DNA of 64,000 bases from an uncultured Chryseobacterium sp. (GTDB taxonomy: Bacteria > Bacteroidota > Bacteroidia > Flavobacteriales > Weeksellaceae): assembly GCA_913777465.1 (NCBI GenBank), contig CAJYRQ010000084.1, positions 37,739-101,738 of the forward strand. Direction: 5' to 3'. How positions within the stretch are numbered: position 1 is the stretch's first letter; every line of letters starts with the position of its first letter. The notes beneath the pieces are model-generated. The model was not told the DNA's origin. It ran no database searches and worked only from the letters and a program-made list of their open reading frames with translations. Position numbers and translations under genes: made by a program. Below, one piece after another: positions 40,972-49,940 of the stretch.

Positions 40972-43900
40972 TTATTTACCGTCTGATTTTATAGAATCTG
41001 TTTTTATTTCTTTTTGAGAATCCTGGACTTTTTTATCTTTTTTCTTCTTTTTAAAGAAAGAATTGAAGCTCTTGGTCCATACGATACCCCCGCCATAAGC
41101 CTGATTGGCAGTACCGTTTGATCCTGCGCCGTTTACCAGCCCGATATTAGAAGGTTTGGAATATCCGCGCAGCATCAGGGTTCCGTCGTTTTTCTTGGAA
41201 ATGTCGTACTCTATGGTTCCTTCACCGGATAAATAATTGGTATCGGTATTCTCCGTTTTTGTTAAAGGAATTCCCAATCCTGTTTTCACCTTGATTCTTG
41301 GAGAAAGGGCGAAACTTACCCCGGCATTAGCCCGGTCGCCCACGTTGGAATACTGGTCTCCTTTTACGTAATTCAGGTCGATCTGGAATTCGTTACTCAT
41401 GGCATTCAGCACCGATCCAAGCTGTTTCAGGAGGATATTGTATCCCTGGTTTTGTGCCACATCACCTACATTGACGTCTACCCCGCCGGTATTGGAAACA
41501 TTGAAACTGTTCAGCAGCAATACCGAACCGAACTGAAGGACTTTTTCCCCTTCCTGGCTCATTTTGGCTGCCAGCGTTTCCTTCACCTGGCTGGAAACAT
41601 CCAGCGCCGTTACATTCAGATCGATTTTCGGATCCGTTAAAGACTGGGTAATATTTGCCTGAAGCAAAATACTGATCGGCTGCAGGCTGCCCATATTCAG
41701 ATATTCTCCGGCATTGGAAACCATCCTTACATAATTGGCCGTAATGTCCAGCGCCGGCTTCATGGCATCTCCGTCCCAACGGATGCTGCTTCCTTTTTCG
41801 ATCTGGAAGGTTTTATTCAGGATGGCTTTGGAAACAAAGGTTCCGTTGTCTACCCTGTAGGCTCCGTTCATGGCAATATTTCCCTGACGGCTCATCTGGA
41901 AATGCAGCTTCTCAGCCGCTCCTTTTACCGTGATGTTCCCAACGTCGTCTCCGATAAGTACGTTTACGGTAGTTCCTTTATCTACATCCAGCGCAAAATC
42001 GATGTTCATATTGGCGCCGGTTTTCTTTTTATCATCCAGGGTGACCAACCCGTCTTTCCCTTCTTTCAGGAACCTCAGCATCTTAAACTCTTCAACATTG
42101 GAAGTTGATCCGGAATTGAAGGTAAAGGTACTTCCGTTCAGCGCTTTCATATTCGGGGTGGTAATGCTCAATCCGGAAACCGGCCCGTCCACATAGAGGT
42201 CTCCCTGTCCGTATACCCTGCCCCAGAAAAGATCATAATCTTTCTGCGTGGTATTCAGTACCAATAAATTATCGGCCCGCATTACGAGGTTGACTCCCAT
42301 TGAAGAAAGGGTCTCAAACTGGATGGCTCCCGAAATATTTCCTTTGGAATTGGTTCTTCCGTCATGTACTTCAATATTGTTGAGGATCGCCAGACCTTTC
42401 GTTAAAGGAATTACCGTATCATCGAAAGAATAATCCACTCCCGTAAACAGAAGCTTCAATCCGAAACCTTTGAGGCCGATGTCGCCGCTGTAATCCAGGT
42501 TGCTGAATTTACCGGCAATTTTAAGATCCCCGGTGGCTTTTCCTCTTAAATTTCCGAAAACCGTCGTCACAAACTGCTGTGCAAAAGCGACATCAAAATC
42601 CCTCATTTCCGCCGTCAGGTCGATTGTGGGTGAGGATGTATTGTTATTGACAGTTCCGGTTACATGAAGGCTGTTGTTCCCGATAATCCCTGCCGAATTT
42701 ACTTTGATATCGACATCATAGACGTTCAGGGAATAGCTGTTGGTGGCAGAAATCGTGATATCGCCCATATCATTTCCGTTCATCATGATGTCATCGATTG
42801 TCATATCTACCAAAGGCTGGAGGGTGTTTTTATCCATCCGTATTTTAACGCTTCCGTTAGCAAGCCCTTTAATGTTCATGGTATTTCCGCCCGCCTGCAT
42901 CTCCAGCAGTTTTTCGATGGCGAAATTATCCACTTCGGCATCTACATAAAAGTCTTTTGCAGATTTAAACTGGGCATCTTTTATAAACAATGCACTGTTC
43001 TCGGAATAAATCCTCAGGTTCTGGATATCGAAATCCCCTTCCTTCTTACGATAGGTGATGGAATGGTTCAGCTCCGGGCTAGTATCAATCGCCCAGGTTA
43101 CATTATTGAACTTCACTGCCGTCGGCTCGAACCGGAATACGAAATCCCCTGCCGCATTGGTCGATTGATTAACATTAACGGCATAGTCTTTCAGATTATC
43201 GTCCATTTCATCTTCAGGACTTCCATGTTTGAATTTTGCCGCCAGGTGCAGAATGGTATTGTTCTCATTTCTCCCGCTCAGCGTAATGTCTTTAAGTACA
43301 TTTTTGTTGTATAAAACCCTGCTGATCTTTGCATAGATCTGCTCGTTGAGATTGGCCGTATTGATCCGCACCATCACACTGTCTATCATGGCACTGTCGC
43401 GGGTAATGTTGTTCCTGTTGCTGATCTGATAATCGGGATTTGCCGCAGCCAGTGCTTTATCCGCCTCCGTTATATCCTCGGTTTTGGTCATGATGTATTT
43501 CAGGGAAGCGGCATCAAGATTCAGGATCAGGTTGTTGGAGTTTCCGTCATACTGTCCTTCCACTTTAGCACCCTGAGGAATTTTCAGGTCAGGCAGGAAA
43601 TAGCTTACCAACCCCTGCTGTACATCGAAATCCATGGTGAAATTCTGCCCTCTGTACATTCTTCTCGGTGCAGGGCCAACCAGGATTTTATTCAGTCCGT
43701 TTTCCACCATCCCGGCAAGGTCGCCCAGGTTGTATCTTCCTGAAATTTTTCCGTTCACGGCTCCCGGGGCATCCACATCGATAACACGGCCGCCATTTTC
43801 AATAAAGGTTTTCATTTTTGCACTCGGAATGGAATATTTCTGGGTAGCCGTAGCAAAATTAATACTGTTGGCCTCGACATCCAGGGTAAGATCATTGATC

Positions 43901-45768
43901 GAAGACATCGCCATCTTCCCGTTCACCTTTCCGCTGACAATCTGCTTTCCGGCTTTACCGGTAAAATAATTTATGTTTAAATAATCAACATCTGCATTTA
44001 CATTCATGGAAACCCGCGACGTGCTGAAGTCGATCAAACCTTTAACAGTGGCTTTCGCCTGCTCATCGTTAACTGTAATAAGCCCGTTGTATTTTTTATG
44101 ATCCAGCAACCCATCCAGATACAGGTTATTGATCTCTTTGTTCATGATTTCAATACTGGAAATCCGGGATTTTGTCGTCAGTCTCATCGTATTGACATCG
44201 AAGCTCTGGCCGTTGATATTGAAATTTCCTGAAATCAATCCTACGGTTTTATTTTTGGTGATGACCGATGTGTTGAGATCTTTTACCTCCGCAATTCCGG
44301 CGTACTTCGGCATGGAGGAACTGTAGTCCGTTAAAGAGAAATTCGTGATCCTGGCCTGTCCGATCCCGGTCATCAGGTTTCCTTTTGAAACATACACCCT
44401 GTTCGGATTGACGCTGGCGGTCCCGTTGTATTTCAGCTTTCCGAAATCGTCGGCGAAGTTTTTCATTTTCGTTGAAATGAACGTGGGCATCATCGCTTTC
44501 AGGTCCTTATAGGTAAAATCTGCAGAAAGGTCGTTGGTTTCAATCAGAAAATTGCCTTTCAGAAGCCGGTCTACCTTCATGGTTTTCGTAGCAATATTTA
44601 CATCAGGATTCCGGATCAGGAAATTATCCAACTTAAAGTTATTCAGCGGACCCGTCATTTTCCCGGAAATATTGAAAGGCTTGAAATTATCCCAGTTTGT
44701 TACAAAATAGCTGATGTCGTAGCCGCTCAGCTGGCTGCCCAGCGTCAGGTTCATATCCCATTTCACTTTATCCGCAAAATCAGACCACGAACCGTCGTCG
44801 TGAAGGTTGAATTTAATATCACCCTGCAAGAGTGAATGATCGGTATTTAAAGTAAGGTCTTTCAGGAAAAGATAATCCGGCGTCATGGAAAGTTCGGTGG
44901 AAAATGTATCCACAAAATGCGGTTTCCCCCACCTTGTTGTGGTAAAGGTCATGTTGTTGATCAGCCCTGAAATATTCCTGCCGTTTACTTTTACATTCGG
45001 GGCAATAAGATTGAAATTGGTAGCAGTCAGCCACTTTCCTTTCTCTCCCGGAGAATTGAGGTTGACGATAGATACTTTGGAATCGAGGATCTGCAGCCTG
45101 GAATCCAGCTGGAAAGGCGGTTTGTTCGGATCTCTTTTCTTCCCGCTGTCGAACAGCTGGGTAAAACGGATGAAATTGGAGATGCTGTCTCCTTTATAGG
45201 TAATAACTTTTACGTCAGCGTTTTTTAACGTCAGGGAATTAAAGATGATGGAATTGTTTTTGGTAATATTGGAGGCTAAGGAAAACCAGTTGGAATTGGC
45301 AATAAATTCTTTCGACTGAATGAAATCATAGCCCTTGTAATCTTTGATCTTCAGGCCTTTGATCTTCACGTTTCCGAAAAAGTTCACCTCAACGCTTTCC
45401 GTCGACATCTGCGCTTTGAAATCCCGGTTTACCACCTGCAATGCCTGGTCTGCCGCCCATTGTTTGGTTGCCGGAAGGTTGATCGCGATAAAAATGGCTG
45501 CCACAATACCGAGCCCCAGCCAGAAGAGAATCAGAAGGAGCTTTGCCCACCAGGAATAGCTGGTCACGTCTTTTACCGCCTGCTTCCCGAATTCTTCAGC
45601 CGTCTGCACAGGATGGTTGATCGCATCCGAAGCCAGTTCCGATGCTTCCTTCACCGTTTCTTTTACGGCGCCTCCTGCGTTTTCAACGGCTTTCTGTACC
45701 TGATCCCCTAAGTTTCCAGCTACCGATTTTTTGTTCTCATTCTCGTTATTATTCTCTAACTTTGCCAT
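40972..45768 (-). CDS. tamB: TamB-type translocation/assembly protein
   Basis: A very large protein (1598 residues) of the AsmA/TamB family that bridges inner and outer membrane. Members help outer-membrane protein assembly and phospholipid traffic between membranes. A single N-terminal membrane helix (about residues 74-96, LLLILFWLGLGIVAAIFIAI) is followed by hundreds of residues of repeated beta strands, as in the long hydrophobic groove of TamB. The C-terminal TamB domain includes GDDVGNITVKGAAEKLHFQMSRQG-like repeats, LQANITQSLTDPKI and LNYVKGDQYSNVGDRANAG. The last 50 residues are Lys-rich. The ATG at 45768 (AKLENNNENENKK) is chosen; it lies only 4 nt from the divergent tsaD start. Confidence 0.88.
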   Translation of the reverse strand: MAKLENNNENENKKSVAGNLGDQVQKAVENAGGAVKETVKEASELASDAINHPVQTAEEFGKQAVKDVTSYSWWAKLLLILFWLGLGIVAAIFIAINLPATKQWAADQALQVVNRDFKAQMSTESVEVNFFGNVKIKGLKIKDYKGYDFIQSKEFIANSNWFSLASNITKNNSIIFNSLTLKNADVKVITYKGDSISNFIRFTQLFDSGKKRDPNKPPFQLDSRLQILDSKVSIVNLNSPGEKGKWLTATNFNLIAPNVKVNGRNISGLINNMTFTTTRWGKPHFVDTFSTELSMTPDYLFLKDLTLNTDHSLLQGDIKFNLHDDGSWSDFADKVKWDMNLTLGSQLSGYDISYFVTNWDNFKPFNISGKMTGPLNNFKLDNFLIRNPDVNIATKTMKVDRLLKGNFLIETNDLSADFTYKDLKAMMPTFISTKMKNFADDFGKLKYNGTASVNPNRVYVSKGNLMTGIGQARITNFSLTDYSSSMPKYAGIAEVKDLNTSVITKNKTVGLISGNFNINGQSFDVNTMRLTTKSRISSIEIMNKEINNLYLDGLLDHKKYNGLITVNDEQAKATVKGLIDFSTSRVSMNVNADVDYLNINYFTGKAGKQIVSGKVNGKMAMSSINDLTLDVEANSINFATATQKYSIPSAKMKTFIENGGRVIDVDAPGAVNGKISGRYNLGDLAGMVENGLNKILVGPAPRRMYRGQNFTMDFDVQQGLVSYFLPDLKIPQGAKVEGQYDGNSNNLILNLDAASLKYIMTKTEDITEADKALAAANPDYQISNRNNITRDSAMIDSVMVRINTANLNEQIYAKISRVLYNKNVLKDITLSGRNENNTILHLAAKFKHGSPEDEMDDNLKDYAVNVNQSTNAAGDFVFRFEPTAVKFNNVTWAIDTSPELNHSITYRKKEGDFDIQNLRIYSENSALFIKDAQFKSAKDFYVDAEVDNFAIEKLLEMQAGGNTMNIKGLANGSVKIRMDKNTLQPLVDMTIDDIMMNGNDMGDITISATNSYSLNVYDVDIKVNSAGIIGNNSLHVTGTVNNNTSSPTIDLTAEMRDFDVAFAQQFVTTVFGNLRGKATGDLKIAGKFSNLDYSGDIGLKGFGLKLLFTGVDYSFDDTVIPLTKGLAILNNIEVHDGRTNSKGNISGAIQFETLSSMGVNLVMRADNLLVLNTTQKDYDLFWGRVYGQGDLYVDGPVSGLSITTPNMKALNGSTFTFNSGSTSNVEEFKMLRFLKEGKDGLVTLDDKKKTGANMNIDFALDVDKGTTVNVLIGDDVGNITVKGAAEKLHFQMSRQGNIAMNGAYRVDNGTFVSKAILNKTFQIEKGSSIRWDGDAMKPALDITANYVRMVSNAGEYLNMGSLQPISILLQANITQSLTDPKIDLNVTALDVSSQVKETLAAKMSQEGEKVLQFGSVLLLNSFNVSNTGGVDVNVGDVAQNQGYNILLKQLGSVLNAMSNEFQIDLNYVKGDQYSNVGDRANAGVSFALSPRIKVKTGLGIPLTKTENTDTNYLSGEGTIEYDISKKNDGTLMLRGYSKPSNIGLVNGAGSNGTANQAYGGGIVWTKSFNSFFKKKKKDKKVQDSQKEIKTDSIKSDGK
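45757..45764 (+). promoter_or_regulatory. -7 element for tsaD inside the start of tamB
   Basis: TAACTTTG is a full match to TAnnTTTG, 8 nt before the tsaD ATG at 45773. A TTG at 45731 is 23 nt upstream, slightly too far. It lies within the first codons of the divergent tamB gene. Confidence 0.5.
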
Positions 45769-45772
45769 TATT

Positions 45773-46789
45773 ATGAGCGACTCTATAATTTTAGGTATTG
45801 AATCGTCCTGTGACGACACCTCAGCAGCTATCATCAAGGGAAATTCTATTCTGTCGAATATTGCAGCCAGCCAGGCGATCCATAAAGAATACGGCGGTGT
45901 TGTCCCCGAACTCGCCTCGCGTGCGCATCAGCAAAATATCATTCCCGTTGTTGAAAAATCTTTATCCCAAGCAAATATACAACAAAATGCTATTTCTGCG
46001 ATAGGATTTACGCGCGGACCCGGACTTTTAGGATCTCTTCTTGTCGGCACTTCTTTCGCTAAATCCCTGGCAATGAGTCTGGACGTTCCGCTTATTGAAG
46101 TAAACCACCTCCAGGCGCATATTTTAGCGCATTTCATCGAGGATGCAAATCCTATGCCGCCAAAATTCCCTTTTCTGTGTCTTACGGTAAGCGGCGGACA
46201 TACGATGATCGTACTGGTAAAAGATTATTTCGACATGAAAATTATCGGGAAAACCATCGACGATGCTGCAGGAGAAGCTTTTGATAAAATCGGTAAAATT
46301 TTCGACCTGGATTACCCGGCGGGCCCTATTATTGACCGGCTTTCCATAGAAGGAAATCCTGATGCTTTTCAATTCAATAAGCCGAGAATGGAACAGTATG
46401 ATTATTCTTTCAGCGGCATCAAAACCTCGGTTCTGTATTTCATCCAGAAAGAAGTCCGGAAAGATCCGGATTTTGTGAAGAAGAACATCAATGACCTATG
46501 TGCTTCCGTGCAGAGAACCATTATTGAAATCCTGATGAACAAGCTGGAAAAAGCGGCAAAAGAGCTCAACGTAAAAGAAGTAGCCATTGCGGGCGGTGTT
46601 TCCGCCAATTCAGCCTTGAGAAAAGCCATGCAGGATAACCGTGAAAAGCTGGGCTGGAACATTTACATCCCGAAATTTGAATATACTACCGATAATGCGG
46701 CCATGATCGCCATGGTAGCCCAACTGAAATTCGAAAGAGGTGAATTTACCGATCTGAGAACCACGGCAACAGCAAAATACGATTTATGA
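45773..46789 (+). CDS. tsaD: tRNA N6-threonylcarbamoyladenosine synthase TsaD
   Basis: The universal Kae1/YgjD ATPase-fold enzyme that makes t6A37 on ANN-decoding tRNAs, working with TsaB and TsaE. The 338-residue length is standard. The start GIESSCDDTS, the metal-binding histidines in EVNHLQAHILAHF, CLTVSGGHT, and the C-terminal AIAGGVSANSALR are diagnostic. The in-frame ATG at 45773 is preferred; the longer frame would overlap tamB in full. The stop overlaps the start of the next gene by 4 nt (ATGA). Confidence 0.95.
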   Translation: MSDSIILGIESSCDDTSAAIIKGNSILSNIAASQAIHKEYGGVVPELASRAHQQNIIPVVEKSLSQANIQQNAISAIGFTRGPGLLGSLLVGTSFAKSLAMSLDVPLIEVNHLQAHILAHFIEDANPMPPKFPFLCLTVSGGHTMIVLVKDYFDMKIIGKTIDDAAGEAFDKIGKIFDLDYPAGPIIDRLSIEGNPDAFQFNKPRMEQYDYSFSGIKTSVLYFIQKEVRKDPDFVKKNINDLCASVQRTIIEILMNKLEKAAKELNVKEVAIAGGVSANSALRKAMQDNREKLGWNIYIPKFEYTTDNAAMIAMVAQLKFERGEFTDLRTTATAKYDL

Positions 46790-47193
46790 AGATATTATTA
46801 GAAGAAAAAGTACTGGGAACCCATTCTAAGAAAAACTCAAAATACTATTGGGTACTGGAAACGGTGACCGGAAAAAATGAAGTAACGGAAATACCTGATG
46901 ATGATTATTTAATGATAAGCTCGGAAACCGGATATGTTCAGAACATAAAAGAGGAGATCGTAGAAAAAATCAATTCTGAAAACGTATTCAGCTTCCCCTA
47001 TGAACCCAAAGAAGGGGATTACTTATCGATTAAAAATAATTTACGGAAAAACGAATACTTAAATTTAATCTTTATGAACCATAAATGGGTTGAAGAAATT
47101 TATGCATGTTCATACAGAGACTGTGAAGGCGATGTTTACACCACCATAAAAACCGGAGTTGCATTTTTGAGCGAGAATGAGATTTTCTTTTAA
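46786..47193 (+). CDS. Protein of unknown function coupled to tsaD
   Basis: A 135-residue soluble protein that starts in the ATGA overlap with the tsaD stop, so it is translationally coupled. It is acidic and mixed alpha/beta (LLEEKVLGTHSKKNSKYYWVL, IPDDDYLMISSETGYV, YACSYRDCEGDVYTTIKTG), with no signal peptide or membrane helix. I do not recognise a family. rsmE follows after 14 nt, so the operon is tsaD, this gene, rsmE. Codon use is more AT-rich than that of its neighbours. Confidence 0.7.
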   Translation: MKILLEEKVLGTHSKKNSKYYWVLETVTGKNEVTEIPDDDYLMISSETGYVQNIKEEIVEKINSENVFSFPYEPKEGDYLSIKNNLRKNEYLNLIFMNHKWVEEIYACSYRDCEGDVYTTIKTGVAFLSENEIFF

Positions 47194-47207
47194 AACTACT
47201 ATTTTTT

Positions 47208-47903
47208 ATGAAACTTTTTTACGGTGAAATCGAAGGAAACCAGGTATTGATCAACGACGAGGAACAGCAGCATATCGTAAAGGTCCTTCGGATGAAAGAG
47301 GGTGAAGGAATTCATGTGACCGACGGAAAGGGAAACCTGGCTTCCGGAACTTTACTGATCGAAGGCAAGAAAGCCAATATGCGTGTCAGCGAAATCAAAA
47401 ACGATCTTCCCGGCTTCAGCCCGAAGCTTCATATTGCCATTGCACCTACCAAAAACATCGACCGGATTGAGTTTTTTGTTGAGAAGGCCGTTGAAATGGG
47501 CATTTCAGAAATCACTTTGCTACAGACCGAAAAAACGGAGCGTAAAAATGTGAATATCGACAAGCTCCGCAAACAGGCCGTTTCAGCCTCCAAGCAGAGC
47601 CTGCGGTTTCATTTCCCGGTAATCAATGACCTGGTAAAAATCCAGGATTTTCTTAAAAATACGGATCCGTCAAATACTTTCGTTGCCCACTGCCATGAAA
47701 ACCTGGAAAGAACGGATCTGAAACAGATCCCGGCCCTTGAAAGCCTTACTTTCCTGATCGGGCCGGAAGGCGATTTTTCTGAAAAAGAAATTTCTTCTTT
47801 ATCCGAAAAAAATATCAGAGCGGTTTCACTGGGCCAGCAAAGGCTGAGAACGGAAACGGCGGGAATTTTCGTTGCAGCCTGGAACTACTTCCAGCTAAGC
47901 TAA
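47208..47903 (+). CDS. rsmE: 16S rRNA m3U1498 methyltransferase RsmE
   Basis: A 231-residue SPOUT-class enzyme that methylates N3 of U1498 in 16S rRNA. The N-terminal PUA-like domain (HIVKVLRMKEGEGIHVTDGKG) is followed by the SPOUT domain with APTKNIDRIEFFVEKAVEMGISEITLL, then SASKQSLRF, and the knot motif FLIGPEGDFSEKEI and VSLGQQRLRTETA. It is third in the tsaD operon. Its last 9 nt overlap the end of the convergent membrane-protein gene. Confidence 0.93.
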   Translation: MKLFYGEIEGNQVLINDEEQQHIVKVLRMKEGEGIHVTDGKGNLASGTLLIEGKKANMRVSEIKNDLPGFSPKLHIAIAPTKNIDRIEFFVEKAVEMGISEITLLQTEKTERKNVNIDKLRKQAVSASKQSLRFHFPVINDLVKIQDFLKNTDPSNTFVAHCHENLERTDLKQIPALESLTFLIGPEGDFSEKEISSLSEKNIRAVSLGQQRLRTETAGIFVAAWNYFQLS

Positions 47904-48767
47904 TGGCAGACTACTAAAGTCTTTTTTCATCAGCTTTCTGATCAGAGGATAAAAGATATGGTAAGGAAAAAGAGCTACCAAAACAAAATTTTTAGCATCC
48001 CTGAAATCAGCAAGTACAAAAAAGTCGGTATACACATGAAACATGTACAGGAAGATCATGATAAAGGTTAGATATTTCCTACTGAAAGCCCCCAGAAAAC
48101 TTGATGCCTGAATGATGATGGCAACCATGGTGATTACCACCCAAAGATTTTCGTATTGATAAAGATGAAGGATCCATTCCGGAACTTTTACATCCGCGAT
48201 CCAGTAATTATCCAGGGTATTGATTTTTGCGGCGTTCTTATCCAGCCAGGTAAGCTTCCCGGAATTTTTAATCACATTTTTGGCGATTCCTAAAAATTTG
48301 GAAAGTCCGGCAAGGCTATAAGTCGTTAAAATCCCCAGATAAAAATACTGTACCCAACGATAATCCTTCTCGTCTTTCATTTTATTGGGTAAGAGAAATA
48401 TCGCCATAAAGTAACCGATGACGACGAGATGATTATTATGCCCGATGCTGAAATTCAGGGAAATCGGGAAATTAATAACCGCTATCAGCAGAAAGATGCA
48501 AAAGTTGAGCAGAACACTCTGCCTGAACCATGTAATGACCAATAATGCTGCACAAATCAGTAACAGGGTTAAATATAAAAAAGCACTGGGATATTCTGAA
48601 AAAATAAACCTCTGAATATCCAGGAAAGGCTCATAGATCTCTTTCGGCCACAGACTGATCCTTCTATACTCCAGGTATTGCCTCAAAAGCCAGTAGATCC
48701 CAAAGATGCGCATGACATAGTAGGCCACTCTATAATTAAAAACCGTAAGTTGCTTATAATTCATCAT
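47895..48767 (-). CDS. Polytopic membrane protein, HTTM-like
   Basis: A 290-residue protein with about seven to eight predicted helices. The layout, including LNFSIGHNNHLVVIGYFMAIFLLP and the long loop before the last helices (FHVYTDFFVLADFRDAKNFVLVALFPYH), resembles HTTM-type (vitamin-K-dependent gamma-carboxylase related) membrane proteins. The match is by overall pattern only, so the name is tentative. Its start overlaps the end of the partner gene (48764-49195) by 4 nt, and the three genes TrmH-type methyltransferase, partner and this one form a tight minus-strand operon. Confidence 0.6.
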   Translation of the reverse strand: MMNYKQLTVFNYRVAYYVMRIFGIYWLLRQYLEYRRISLWPKEIYEPFLDIQRFIFSEYPSAFLYLTLLLICAALLVITWFRQSVLLNFCIFLLIAVINFPISLNFSIGHNNHLVVIGYFMAIFLLPNKMKDEKDYRWVQYFYLGILTTYSLAGLSKFLGIAKNVIKNSGKLTWLDKNAAKINTLDNYWIADVKVPEWILHLYQYENLWVVITMVAIIIQASSFLGAFSRKYLTFIMIFLYMFHVYTDFFVLADFRDAKNFVLVALFPYHIFYPLIRKLMKKDFSSLPLA

Positions 48768-49195
48768 AGCGTACTGATCAGTGTTTTTTTAATCCTGAAA
48801 GAAGGTTTTCCCAAATCCCATGGATAAAAGCTTTCCTTGTACAGCAGCAGATGACTATAATCCGGACGATAGCTTTTCATAAAAATTCTCATTTTCCTGA
48901 TATGATCTGCTTTTTGCTCATTACGTTCGATTTTTTTCCCGTAGAAACCTACAATCAGTGCCAGGTTGTTTTCATCATAGATTTTTGTAGGCTGATAAGC
49001 TACTCTCAGCGTATCTTTACCTTCCACCCTGTAAATCCGGTAATATTCTTCGGTATTCTCACTTCCGCTGGGACTGGTAAAAAGTTTCCAGCTGAAGAAA
49101 GGGTAAATCTCCTTTCCTCCCTTTTCCATAAGATATAAGGAAGTTAAGGCCAAAAGCAGAGAGATCCAGTAAAGATATCGGGTATATTGCTGCAT
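48764..49195 (-). CDS. Membrane-anchored protein of unknown function
   Basis: A 143-residue protein with one N-terminal helix (YLYWISLLLALTSLYLM) and a soluble part (FFSWKLFTSPSG ... RIYRVEGKDTLRVAYQ ... KMRIFMKSYRPDYSHLLLYKE). The soluble part should face the periplasm. I do not recognise a family. It overlaps the upstream methyltransferase gene by 1 nt and the downstream HTTM-like gene by 4 nt. Such tight packing suggests that it works with the membrane protein downstream. Confidence 0.6.
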   Translation of the reverse strand: MQQYTRYLYWISLLLALTSLYLMEKGGKEIYPFFSWKLFTSPSGSENTEEYYRIYRVEGKDTLRVAYQPTKIYDENNLALIVGFYGKKIERNEQKADHIRKMRIFMKSYRPDYSHLLLYKESFYPWDLGKPSFRIKKTLISTL

Positions 49196-49860
49196 CAGAC
49201 CATTCTTTTTGATAAATAATGCTTCAGGATTTCCTCTCCGCTCCTAATGGAATTCACCGCCCAGCGGATTTTCATTTTCAGGAGTTTTTCGTCGTCCAGT
49301 TTATAATCGATATCTGATCGGATGAGTTTCTGCTTCAGCTCGTACATGCAGATGGATGCGGCTACGGATACGTTGAAGCTTCTGGTAAAGCCATACATCG
49401 GGATGGCAAGGGTTTCATCGGCAAAATCCAGGATTTCTTTGGAAACGCCTTCCATTTCGGTTCCGAACACCAAAGCTACGGGTTCGGTAATCTCGTAATC
49501 TGGGAGCATCGTCGCATTGTTCTCCAGGGATACGGCCAGGATTTTATAGCCCCGGTTTCTGACTTCCTGAAAAGATTCCATGTTTCTGGGCATCTTTTCC
49601 ACGTCCACCCACGTATCGGCGCCTTTGGTAACGCGAAGGTTCGGTTCAAAACTGTATTCTTCCTGTAAAGCCACTACTTTATGAAAACCGCAGGCTTCAA
49701 CGGAACGTACAATGGCTGCAGCATTCCGGAACTGGTAAATGTCTTCCACCACAGGAAGCACAAAGTCTGAGCTTTCCAGGGAAAAATGTTCGATTTTAAC
49801 CAGCCTTTCTTCCGTTAAAAACTGTTTCAAATACTCAAATGTCTGTACTAAATCTTTCAT
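49195..49860 (-). CDS. TrmH-family RNA 2'-O-methyltransferase
   Basis: A 221-residue SpoU/TrmH-type SPOUT enzyme. The three family motifs are present: FRNAAAIVRSVEACGF near residue 43, LVFGTEMEGVS near 128, and IPMYGFTRSFNVSVAASICMYE near 155. The length and C-terminal helix fit TrmH, which methylates the ribose of G18 in tRNA, but other SpoU enzymes are possible. It heads a three-gene minus-strand operon and is divergent from ansA. Confidence 0.88.
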   Translation of the reverse strand: MKDLVQTFEYLKQFLTEERLVKIEHFSLESSDFVLPVVEDIYQFRNAAAIVRSVEACGFHKVVALQEEYSFEPNLRVTKGADTWVDVEKMPRNMESFQEVRNRGYKILAVSLENNATMLPDYEITEPVALVFGTEMEGVSKEILDFADETLAIPMYGFTRSFNVSVAASICMYELKQKLIRSDIDYKLDDEKLLKMKIRWAVNSIRSGEEILKHYLSKRMV

Positions 49861-49940
49861 CCGTTTTCAAATCTTTGCAAATTAACGTAATTTTGAGGAA
49901 TCCTTAAGAAAGGGAGTACAAATTCTAATAAAGTTCCTGT

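Noticed and set aside
42664-43314. A 216-codon frame antisense to tamB
   Set aside because: Shadow of the long beta-rich tamB frame; no start context or domain.
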